The notes beneath the pieces were generated by a model, which was not told where the DNA came from, ran no database searches, and worked only from the letters and a program-made list of their open reading frames with translations. A stretch of DNA of 64,000 nt, taken from the NCBI RefSeq assembly GCF_000001735.4, contig NC_003075.7, positions 18,353,001 through 18,417,000 of the forward strand, given 5' to 3'. This stretch comes from Arabidopsis thaliana. Its lineage: Eukaryota; Streptophyta; Magnoliopsida; Brassicales; Brassicaceae. Made by a program: the position numbers and the translations under genes. Positions 12,229-21,735 of the stretch are shown one piece after another. Position 1 is the first letter of the stretch, and the number at the start of each line of letters is the position of its first letter.

Positions 12229-13788
12229 ATGGTTTTCATAAGCTTGTTTGAAATCTCCATTGCTTTCTTTTGTTTTCTCCTCTTCCGACATTTCTTGATC
12301 AACAAGAAAACTCACCGCTTGTGTCCCACAAACTGGCCATTCTTTGGTATGATTCCAGGTTTGCTCGTGGAGATTCATCGTGTTTACGACTTCATAACCG
12401 AGATTCTCGAGGTCACAAACCTAACCTATCCTTGCACAGGCCCGTGTTTCGCAAACCTCGACATGTTAGTCACGGTTGATCCTGCTAATATCCACCACAT
12501 CATGAGCTCAAACTTCGCAAACTACCCGAAAGGACCCGAATTCAAGAAGCTATTCGACATTTTGGGAGATGGCATTTTCAATGCAGATTCGGAGTTGTGG
12601 AAGGATCTGAGGAAATCAGCTCAAAGCATGATGATGAATCCCGAGTTTCAAAAGTTTTCATTAGCTACAAGCTTGAAAAAGCTAGAGAAAGGGCTTGTCC
12701 CACTTCTTGACCATGTTGCTAAAGAGAAGCTCGCTGTGGATTTACAAGACATGTTCCAAAGATTCACGTTTGACACTACGTTTGTTTTAGCGACCGGATA
12801 TGATCCAGGTTGTCTCTCCGTCGAAATGCCAGAAGTGGAGTTTGCAAGAGCTCTAGACGATGCAGAGGAAGCCATTTTCTTCAGACATGTCAAACCAGAG
12901 ATCTTTTGGAGGCTGCAAGGCTTGCTTGGGTTAGGAGATGAGAAGAAAATGACGAAAGCTCGCTCGACTTTAGATCGTGTTTGCTCCAAGTACATAGCTA
13001 TAAAGAGAGATGAGGTAAGCCGTGGGACTAACAATGTTGATTCTCATTCTAAAGATTTGCTGACGTCTTACATGAATCTGGATACGACCAAGTACAAGTT
13101 GCTGAATCCAAGTGATGAAAGATTCCTCAGAGACACAATCTTGACCTTCATGTTAGCGGGTCGAGACACGACAGGATCTGGACTCACTTGGTTCTTCTGG
13201 CTTCTCATTAAGAACCCAGAGGTCATTGCCAAGATTCGTCAAGAAATCAACACAGCTCTGTTTCAAAGAAGCAAGGTTGATGATGATGCTTCTAACAATA
13301 ATGATTCTGATTCATTCAGTCCCCAAGAGTTAAAGAAGTTGGTGTATCTACACGGCGCAATATGTGAATCCCTCAGACTCTATCCACCTGTTCCGTTTCA
13401 GCACAAGTCTCCTACTAAACCGGACGTTCTTCCAAGCGGACACAAAGTCGACGCCAACTCGAAGATTTTGTTCTGTCTCTACTCATTAGGGAGAATGAAG
13501 TCGGTTTGGGGAGAAGATGCATTGGAATTCAAACCGGAGAGATGGATTTCTGAGAGTGGGAATTCGGTACACGAGCCATCTTATAAGTTCTTATCGTTTA
13601 ACGCGGGTCCAAGAACTTGTTTGGGGAAAGAAGTGGCTATGATGCAAATGAAGAGTGTGGCTGTGAAAATCATACAGAATTATGAGATGAAGATTGTTGA
13701 AGGGCAACAAATCGAGCCAGCTCCTTCTGTTATTCTCCACATGAAGCATGGTCTTAAAGTCACTGTTACTAAGAGATGTTTGGTTTGA
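12229..13788 (+). CDS. CYP96A10: Cytochrome P450 CYP96A10
   Basis: A single-exon frame of 519 residues. I place the start at the ATG at 12229 (MVFISLFEISIAFF) because it aligns with the CYP96A9 start; the frame is open further upstream but without an ATG. Membrane anchor at residues 2-20, I-helix AGRDTT, ExxR in ESLRLYPP, PERW, and heme loop FNAGPRTCLG with Cys near residue 464 are all intact. Residues differ from CYP96A9 mainly near the N terminus (the B region, where NLTYPCTGPCFANLDML replaces NLNYLFIGPFLGGIDML) and in the linker before the K-helix. A fatty-chain substrate is expected from the family; the specific reaction is unknown. Confidence 0.93.
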   Translation: MVFISLFEISIAFFCFLLFRHFLINKKTHRLCPTNWPFFGMIPGLLVEIHRVYDFITEILEVTNLTYPCTGPCFANLDMLVTVDPANIHHIMSSNFANYPKGPEFKKLFDILGDGIFNADSELWKDLRKSAQSMMMNPEFQKFSLATSLKKLEKGLVPLLDHVAKEKLAVDLQDMFQRFTFDTTFVLATGYDPGCLSVEMPEVEFARALDDAEEAIFFRHVKPEIFWRLQGLLGLGDEKKMTKARSTLDRVCSKYIAIKRDEVSRGTNNVDSHSKDLLTSYMNLDTTKYKLLNPSDERFLRDTILTFMLAGRDTTGSGLTWFFWLLIKNPEVIAKIRQEINTALFQRSKVDDDASNNNDSDSFSPQELKKLVYLHGAICESLRLYPPVPFQHKSPTKPDVLPSGHKVDANSKILFCLYSLGRMKSVWGEDALEFKPERWISESGNSVHEPSYKFLSFNAGPRTCLGKEVAMMQMKSVAVKIIQNYEMKIVEGQQIEPAPSVILHMKHGLKVTVTKRCLV

Positions 13789-13949
13789 TTGTTTTTTCTT
13801 TTCAGTAGATGCTATCGTTGTGCTCCCTAAGGGTGAGGAAATTCAAGTTCAGCTTGGAAACGGTTCAATTCAATAATATAAAATTTCACATTTCGTTATC
13901 TTTTAAATTATACATTACAAGAAAAAGATTTCTTCATACATATAAAATT

Positions 13950-15482
13950 TCAATATGGACATCTCTTAGTAATTGTGATCCTAAGTCCATGCTTCATAGA
14001 CAATATGAAACCAAGAACTGGCTTAATCTTTTGCCCTTTAATAACTTTAATCTCATAGTTGTGTAATATCTCCACGGCCACCATCTTCATTTGAGTCATA
14101 GCTAAATGTTTACCTAGACAAGTTCTTGGACCAGAATTAAACGATAAGAACTTGAAGGAGGGCTCATGTCTTAAGCTTCCCTTGTCAGAAACCCATCTTT
14201 CTGGCTTGAATTCCAATGCGTCATCTCCCCAAACCGCTCTCATCCTCCCCAACGCATAAAGGCAGATTATAATCTTAGAGTTTGCTTGGACTTTATGGCC
14301 ACTTGGAAGCACATCTGATTTGATAGGAGACTTGCGCCCAAAGGAAACTGGTGGATAGAGTCTCATTGCTTCACACAACGCACCATGTAAATACACCAAC
14401 TTGTCTAAATTCTCTTGGCCATTTCCATTCTTTGATGGATTTGTGTTGATGATCTCTTGGCGAATCTTGCTCACCACTTGAGCGTTTTCAGAGAGAAGCC
14501 AGAAGAACCAAGTGAGAGCAGATGCAGTGGTATCTCTTCCCGCTAGAATGAAAGCCAAAATAGTGTCTCTGAGGAACTTATCGTCACTTGGATTCAAGAG
14601 ATTGTACTTGGTTGTATCTAGCTTCATGAAGGAAGATAAAAGATCCTCAGGTTCTCCATAGGAAATATCACTAAACCTTTGTGATCTTATAATCTCTCCT
14701 CTCTTGTCTGATATGTATTTCGCGCAGACACGGTCAAAGGTTGCATTAGCTTCAATCATCTTCTTCTCGTGTCCAAATCCCATCCAGTTTTGCAGCTTCC
14801 ACAAGAACTTTGGTTTAACATGCCTAAAGAAAATCCCTTCTCCAACAACGTCGAGAGCTTTAGCTAATTCATCCTCATGCATTTCAATGGAGAGAGATCT
14901 AGGATCAGAACCGGTTATAAGGATTAAGATTGTATCGAAAGTGAACCTCCCAAGCACATCTTGCAAATCCACAGTTGTTCCTTCCTCTGCAAAATGATTA
15001 AGAAGAGGAACAAGCCCGTCCTTGAGTTTACTTCTTGTGGTACTCAATGAAAAGCTTTGAAACGCTTGATGATGGAGCATTTCTTGATAAGACTTCCTTA
15101 GATTCTTCCATAGCTCAGAGTCCGTGGTGATAATTCCGTCTCCGAAGACATCAAAAACTTCTTTGAAATCAGATCCTTTGATGTAATTTGAGAAGTTTGA
15201 GTTCATCATATGATGAATGTTAGCTGGATCAACCGTGAGCAAGGTATCCATTCCGGCGAACCACGGTCCCTTGAATGAAAATGTCAAATCAGAGATTTCG
15301 AGAATCTCAACGATATAGTCATAGATCCTGTGGAGCACCACGAGCAGACAGGGGAGCATCCCGAGAACCGGCCAGTTTCTAGGGAACCGGCCATTATAAG
15401 TTGTTGTTTTGAACAAGTAATGAAGGATGAGAAAGCAAAAGATGGCTACGGAAGCTTCAAGAAAGCTTATAGAAGAAGCCAT
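13950..15482 (-). CDS. CYP96A11: Cytochrome P450 CYP96A11
   Basis: A single-exon frame, 510 residues from the ATG at 15482 (MASSISFLEASVAIFCF). An in-frame ATG lies 27 bases upstream at 15509, but the downstream one aligns with the other three paralogs and puts the hydrophobic anchor directly after Met. I-helix AGRDTT, ExxR in EAMRLYPP, PERW and heme loop FNSGPRTCLG (Cys near 455) are intact. The segment between the I-helix and K-helix is shorter than in CYP96A9/A10 and matches CYP96A12, so A11 and A12 form their own pair. Its 3' end faces that of CYP96A10, only about 160 bp away. Confidence 0.92.
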   Translation of the reverse strand: MASSISFLEASVAIFCFLILHYLFKTTTYNGRFPRNWPVLGMLPCLLVVLHRIYDYIVEILEISDLTFSFKGPWFAGMDTLLTVDPANIHHMMNSNFSNYIKGSDFKEVFDVFGDGIITTDSELWKNLRKSYQEMLHHQAFQSFSLSTTRSKLKDGLVPLLNHFAEEGTTVDLQDVLGRFTFDTILILITGSDPRSLSIEMHEDELAKALDVVGEGIFFRHVKPKFLWKLQNWMGFGHEKKMIEANATFDRVCAKYISDKRGEIIRSQRFSDISYGEPEDLLSSFMKLDTTKYNLLNPSDDKFLRDTILAFILAGRDTTASALTWFFWLLSENAQVVSKIRQEIINTNPSKNGNGQENLDKLVYLHGALCEAMRLYPPVSFGRKSPIKSDVLPSGHKVQANSKIIICLYALGRMRAVWGDDALEFKPERWVSDKGSLRHEPSFKFLSFNSGPRTCLGKHLAMTQMKMVAVEILHNYEIKVIKGQKIKPVLGFILSMKHGLRITITKRCPY

Positions 15483-15944
15483 TGGAGTAAGGCGCTTGGT
15501 AACACACATTGTGATGGTTACTTTGCTGGCAGAAGGAACTGGATTTTATATCACACACTTCAATGCAACAATAAAAGGGATTTTTGCTTTAAAATACACT
15601 ATATTTTTTATATGCACACACTGCAAGGTACATTTAATTTATACATAAGATTAGAAAATAGTATTAAATTATTTATATACCTAACTTTTCTAGTATTTTG
15701 AAAAGTGTCATTTTCCAAAATAGAACTAAATTACCGATACACCTAAATTTTGTGATAGATTTTTATTTTATTTTATTTTTACAACTAGTGCAACGTGATT
15801 TTGAAAGAAACTAATTTGACAATAGAGATTAACACTTACTTTCGAGAATCAAACAAACCTTGTAATCCTTTGTTATAGCATCTATCTCCGATAGATTTTA
15901 TTTCAACGGAAAAAGGATTAATTTAAGCATTATACATACAAATT
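15483..15944. other. CYP96A11 promoter and CYP96A12 3' flank
   Basis: AT-rich spacer of about 460 bp. Short open frames on the plus strand that start inside CYP96A11 and run into this region are antisense shadows. No element is recognised. Confidence 0.45.
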
Positions 15945-17471
15945 TCAAGCTGAACATCTCTTAGTAATTGTGACTCTAAGCCCATGCTTCATGTGCAACA
16001 TAAGACCAGGTTCTGGCTCAATCTTCTGTCCTTTGATAACATCAATATCATAGTTTTGTAATATCTCCACAACTACGGTCTTCATTAGAGTCATAGCTAA
16101 TTGCTTACCAGGACAAGTTCTCGGACCGGCGTTAAATGATAAAAACTTGAAGGAAGGTGCATGTCTCAACCCACCGGACTCAGAAACCCATCTCTCTGGC
16201 TTGAACTCTGTTGCATCTTCTCCCCAAACCGCTCTCATCCTTCCCAACGCGAAAAGAAAAATTATGATGACTGAGTTTGCTTCTACCTTATGCCCACTTG
16301 GCAGCACATCTGGCTTTATAGGAGACTTGCGTTGGAAGGCAACCGGTGGATAGAGCCTCATTGATTCATACAACGCCGCATGTAAGTAGACCAACTTGTC
16401 TAAGTTCTCTTGGCCATTTCTTCCGTCTTTTGAAATATTTTTGTCGATGATCTCTTTACGAATCTTTGTTACAACTTGAGGGTTTTCAGAGAGAAGCCAA
16501 AAAAACCAAGAGAGAGCAGAAGACGTTGTGTCTCTCCCAGCAAGATTGAAAGCTAAGATGGTGTCTCTGAGGAACTTATCATCACTCGGGTTCAAGAGCT
16601 CGTACTTGGTTGTATCAAGCTTTATGTGAGATGTCAAAAGATCCTCACTTTCACCATTTGCATGATGATCAATCCCCTGTGACCTTATCTCTTCTCTCTT
16701 AGCTAATATGTATTTCGCAGAAACGCGATCAAAAGTGGCATCAGCTTCAGTCATCCTCTTCTCTTGCCCTAACCCAAACCGGTTTTGCAGCTTCCAGAAG
16801 AACTTCGGTTTAATGTGCCTATAAAAAATCCCTTCTCCAAGATCGTCAAGAGCTTTAGCATACTCCACTTCCGGCATTTCAATAGAGAGAGATTTAGGAT
16901 CAAACCCGGTAACAATAAAGAAAGTTGTATCAAAAGTGAATCTTTGAAACACTTGCTGCAAATCCACGACCTTCTCTTCCTCACAACATTGATTGAAAAG
17001 AGGAACAAGACCATCGTAAAGCTTACTCCTCGTTGCACTCAATGATAGCTTTTGAAAGCCTTGATGATTAAGCATGAATTGAGCAGCTTTTCTTTGATTC
17101 TTCCATAGCTCCGAGTCCGAACTAAAGATCATTTCTCCAAAAACATCAAAGACTTCTTTAAAGTCGGCACCTTTGGTATAGTTGGAGAAGTTTGAGCTCA
17201 ATATGTAGTGAATATTAGCTGGATCAACTGTGAACAACATATCCATTTCAGCGAACCACGGTCCCTTAAATAGAAAGGTTAAGTGGCTCATTTCAAGAGC
17301 CTCCACGCCGAAGTTGTAGATGCGGTGGAGAACCATCAGGAAGCCTGGAAGCATCCCAATAACTGGCCAGTTTCGAAAAACCTGACCATGAGGTTTCTTG
17401 AAGTACATGTAATAGAAGAAGAAAAGGCAAATGATGGCTATGGCAACGTCAAGTAAGCTTACAGAAGCCAT
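15945..17471 (-). CDS. CYP96A12: Cytochrome P450 CYP96A12
   Basis: A single-exon frame of 508 residues beginning MASVSLLDVAIAIICLFFFY. The anchor, I-helix AGRDTT, ExxR (ESMRLYPP), PERW and heme loop FNAGPRTCPG (Cys near 453) are present. The residue after the heme Cys is Pro rather than the Leu of the other three paralogs; Pro is common at that site in P450s, so activity is not in doubt. It is tandem with CYP96A11 and inverted relative to A9/A10. A TATA-like TTTATATAG lies about 70 bp upstream of the start. Confidence 0.93.
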   Translation of the reverse strand: MASVSLLDVAIAIICLFFFYYMYFKKPHGQVFRNWPVIGMLPGFLMVLHRIYNFGVEALEMSHLTFLFKGPWFAEMDMLFTVDPANIHYILSSNFSNYTKGADFKEVFDVFGEMIFSSDSELWKNQRKAAQFMLNHQGFQKLSLSATRSKLYDGLVPLFNQCCEEEKVVDLQQVFQRFTFDTTFFIVTGFDPKSLSIEMPEVEYAKALDDLGEGIFYRHIKPKFFWKLQNRFGLGQEKRMTEADATFDRVSAKYILAKREEIRSQGIDHHANGESEDLLTSHIKLDTTKYELLNPSDDKFLRDTILAFNLAGRDTTSSALSWFFWLLSENPQVVTKIRKEIIDKNISKDGRNGQENLDKLVYLHAALYESMRLYPPVAFQRKSPIKPDVLPSGHKVEANSVIIIFLFALGRMRAVWGEDATEFKPERWVSESGGLRHAPSFKFLSFNAGPRTCPGKQLAMTLMKTVVVEILQNYDIDVIKGQKIEPEPGLMLHMKHGLRVTITKRCSA

Positions 17472-18328
17472 ATGAGAGAGTTAGGAGCTTGGTTTACAGA
17501 CACAATATGGTGGTGGTTCCTTTTGTGTGTTGAAGGAACTTGTTTATATAGAGTAAGATTATTACATATATAAATTAGCAACCAACAAAAAGAAAATTTA
17601 TTAAAAAAGAAAGAAATTACCAATGCATTCATTCAACTGCTTTTCATATCTTAAGAATTAAGATTAGTGAAAGTGTTAAGCTGGTGAAGCTACTAACCAC
17701 ACAAATGGATGAGACAGAATTGGTGGAGGACTTGTAAAGAAGGGTCCATAATCTTACAATTTCAGACACTAAATGACAAACCAACTTTAAGAGGATAGAC
17801 AAATCGAGAAGTGCATCAGAATTCACGGTCCCAGACACTGCAACGAAGGTCGTTGTAATAGTTTTCCAAATCTATTAATGTCATTAAATTTAATCAACAG
17901 TCCAAGTAACAACTAACTGTCAGAAATAATAACACCTCGACCTGGTCAGTGCAATGAAGGCCGTTTTAACAGTTTTTCTTTATTACATGAAGAAAAACTG
18001 AATCATATGTTTAGTAAATAAAATCCAAAAAAGTCTAGTTGCATACATAAAAACAAGGGAGGAGAAAATCTAGGCAAACCCATACTGGAGATAATAGGAG
18101 GTGTTCCGACAACATCAATCACATGCTTAATAGTATTATTGGAAGAAGACAAAAGTATCTAATAAGACATAAAAAAGGGTGTAGACACAGATTTCGTCTG
18201 GATATAATAATACAATTACAAAAGAAAGATAAAGCTGAGAAACCAAAAGAAATCCTGACCTTCCTATAGGAGATCTCATTATGGCTACTTTGGTTGGTCT
18301 CTTGACTGCTCTCCATTATCTGCAAAAA
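17472..18328. other. Intergenic region between CYP96A12 and DRG1
   Basis: CYP96A12 promoter and DRG1 3' flank. A short imperfect repeat is visible: CACTGCAACGAAGGTCGTTG near 17836 and a related CAGTGCAATGAAGGCCGTTT near 17946. There is no supportable coding region. Confidence 0.45.
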
Positions 18329-21000
18329 TCATATCTTTTTAACGATCTGAACAACATCCTCGTCCTCAAGCTCGTGTTCCTGAAGTATAAAATACGATGT
18401 CGAGACAGCAATAGTTAGTTAGTCAGGGATATTGCAATATCGATTTACCAGATTAACTTTTGTTTGATTTGCTAGAAGAACTAACCTTTCCAACTCTTTG
18501 TGGCTTGTGTTTGGCACTTGAACCCCAAACCAGAGCGCTGTATCAGGAGATCATTAGTTAAGTATTCATGAGCGATGCTTTTGAGCAAGAACCATATAAC
18601 AGAGAAAAGAAAAATGTTAAGGATTTTAATTACTTACTACTTGAATTGTTTAAGCATGTCTTTGTGAATCCGGATGCAGAAGTCCTCTACTGTTCTCTTC
18701 TTGGATGATAAGATTACGGGATCATCATAATCCGGATTCATTGCCTTTGGTTTTGTGTAGATTCGAGTTAGATCCAAGTATTCCCATATCTTGTCCAGAA
18801 GTCCATCAAGATTCCACTCCAGATGCGCACTGCAAGATAAATAAATTTATATCTTAATGGCAAAAGTAAACAAGTTTATCGCAAATCCTGCCGGTAATTT
18901 AACAACATTTACCTGACAGGACAGTAATGAGGAAGTTTGTCCAAAATTTCAAGTTCCTCAAGTGTGATTGAATCGATCTTGTTGACAGCATAGATACAGG
19001 GCATATAAATCCGACTGCCCTCGATGACATCAATGAGGTCATCAGCGGTTGCATCGTAGCGCAGGGTGATGTCAGCATTGTGCATCCTGTACTCACCGCA
19101 AATCGCCTTGACGGTGTCAAGGTCAAGGTGTGTGACAGCGACTGTAGAAGTTAGATTGATACCACCTTTGTCTTTTTTCCTAAATGTTAAATTTGGTGGC
19201 TCCTTGTTCAACCTACATAGCAACAGTCCATGATCGAGTCAGACTATCTACCAGAAACGATCAAATATACAGTGTATAAAGGTTGTTATATAAACAATCT
19301 ATACCTTATTCCGAATCCTTCGAGCTCTTTTTCAATGAGACGCTTGTGAGTAATTGGTTTTATGGCATCAAGAACTATTAAGATGCAGTTGCATGTCCTA
19401 GCCGTACTTATAACCTGGAAATAGTAAAGTGTGAAAGATGATCAAAGAGGGTCAAAATATAAAATACTCAAGAGATTTAGACTCGACTTACCTGTCTTCC
19501 TCTACCTTTTCCATCTTTAGCACCCTCAATAATACCAGGAAGATCTAATAACTGCAAACACATAGAAGGGGACATAAAAAAGAGTATTAGCATCAGTGTC
19601 CAATGAATAATTACAGGTCGTTTCCTGACTTAAACTAAGTACCAAGAAGTCATTAAAAGATCAAGCAAGATACATGTTTAATATAGAAGTAAGACTCGAG
19701 AAAAGATAATTACAAGCTAGGACATGGCATATGTAGCCAAGGATTTCATTGTGTTTCAACAATTACCAAGACAGAGGAAACACTATCCAAGAATTATCAT
19801 TTTTCCCCCACAAATAACAGATTAACACAGACGCATAGATGTAGATACCATACCTGGATTTTAGCTCCACGATATGTGATAACACCAGGAATGCATGTCA
19901 AAGTCGTGAACTCATAAGAAGCAACCTGAGAAAACATTGTGTATCACAGTATGTACCTTCAGAAAATTGAGTATCAGCCAAAATACAGTTCTAATTCCAA
20001 GATTTATGTTCATCTATCCAGGAAAAGACTAGCGCCGAACAGTCTTGCCTTATAAGTGATATTGCACAGGAAGTTGGTCAAAAAGTAACTAGAAATAGGA
20101 TGCCATGGATACGTGGTAGGTTTCAAAATTCCAATTACAACAAGAGAAAGGAAGTTCAATATTCGTAACGATAACTACAAACCTCGGAAAATGTCCCAGT
20201 CAGCTTGTTTAATAGCGTAGATTTTCCAACCGAAGGAAATCCGACCAGTCCAACTCTAGAATCTCCACTTTTAGTCACATCAAAACCTTCTCCAGCACCA
20301 CCACCGCCACCTTTGGTAGGCGGTGCAAGAAGGTCCCTCCGAAGCTTAGCAAGCTTGGCCTGCAAAATGGACCAGTGAAATATGACGAGAAGCTAATGGT
20401 GCAGGAATAAGTACCAAATTCTAAAATCAATACAGAATAATATATAATGCCTGCCTAGTAGTTGTTTGATCCAAGGAACTTCACAAGAGATCATGCCGTA
20501 AATAAAATATCTCAGCTTTGTGCTTATTCAATGATTTGGGAGTTCGTATAAAACATAAACGATTTCAACCAGAAGTTAAAATATTTCTTAATGAGCTTGC
20601 TTACTGGTTGGGATTTCATGATAGCTTTTATCAAGTATCAAAACAGATATAAACCAATCAACCAAATTTGCATTTGATAAGCAAAAACACCTCAACCAAT
20701 CAACCTCACTCTCAAAGCTACAAAAAACGACCTAAAGAGGAGAAAAAATGTACCTTTAACAAACCCAGATGATGAGAAGTAGCTTTATTCTTCTGTGTTT
20801 TAGCCATCTGCCACATAAACAAAAAAAACCTCGTACTTGTGAGTCACCCAGATTGAAAAATCATTTCTTTGATTCAGAATAGATATTTCGGATTCACAGT
20901 TCTATGCATCCAAAATTGAAGAGAAGAGGTGAAGAATCAGAGAGGATTGAATAATTACCTCATCTTCAATTTCTTTGATCTTCTGCATAATAGTCGACAT
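18329..21000 (-). CDS. DRG1: Developmentally regulated GTP-binding protein DRG1 (Obg-HflX superfamily GTPase)
   Basis: Ten exons give 369 residues: 21000-20959, 20807-20754, 20359-20183, 19925-19854, 19551-19492, 19414-19305, 19212-18913, 18829-18638, 18537-18486, 18379-18329. Start [15 protein letters not shown]. Visible motifs: G1 GFPSVGKST (residues 72-80), G2 region with the conserved [10 protein letters not shown]3 [10 protein letters not shown]4 NKID, and a C-terminal TGS domain whose end is [21 protein letters not shown] GTPases bind ribosomes together with DFRP partners in eukaryotes; in Arabidopsis this is AT4G39520. The protein is intact, all ten junctions are GT-AG, and the exon sum matches the expected length exactly. 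Confidence 0.95.
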
Positions 21001-21735
21001 GGTTGCAGTCAAAGCACAGAGAGCTCACGGAGACAACGTCAAGGAAAAGAGGTTATACGCGAGTGAAAGGAAGAAGGACACCGGAATCTCTGATGCAGAG
21101 AAATTGACGACGACGGACGAGACAGAAGCAGAGGAATCCCGAGGGTTTTCGTTTCGTCCACCTGATTACGACAAAGGAGAAAAAACTAGAACAGAACTGT
21201 CTAGAATTCGGCCTGACCCAACAACATTTTAGGCCCATATATGTCCGATTTGGTTTTCCGGTTTAATAAAATTTACAACAGAATGAGAATTTAGTTTGGT
21301 TATATACAATAAACCCTGTTCTGAATTTTTGTTTTGTTTTGTTTTGAATTGGTGTTTTTCGGTTTTAGTTGATTTCAAAAACGGTTTAACTAAATTCAAA
21401 TGAATCATGTACAACATACCATTCATGCATTCACCATTACAACTTCTCTCTCAACCCGGTTTTAGGAGATGATGAGAAGAAACTGAGAACTGAACCGGGG
21501 TTAATTTTTGAGTCTTCCTTCGGATTTGAACGGAACAGAATCGATTTTCCCTTGATTACAAAACTTAATAGCAACATCTTTGCTCTCCTGAGCTAGCTAC
21601 CCCTTCAGCTTCTCGATATTAACCATGGCTTATTCTTTCTTCTTTGGCTCGCTTTTAAGCTTCATCTGCTGCATTGGTCTTTAACCAAATAGAGTCCATC
21701 ACTCCAATAGAAAATGAGTTCTTGTATGGTAGTTA
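21001..21735. other. DRG1 5' flank and PPR gene 3' flank
   Basis: Contains the DRG1 leader/promoter and the 3' UTR of the PPR gene at 21736. An open frame at 20975-21232 overlaps the first DRG1 exon antisense and lacks family character. The rest is T-rich and non-coding. Confidence 0.45.

Noticed and set aside
15330-15701. 123-codon plus-strand frame at the CYP96A11 start
   Set aside because: Antisense of the P450 N terminus extended into AT-rich promoter; no protein signature.
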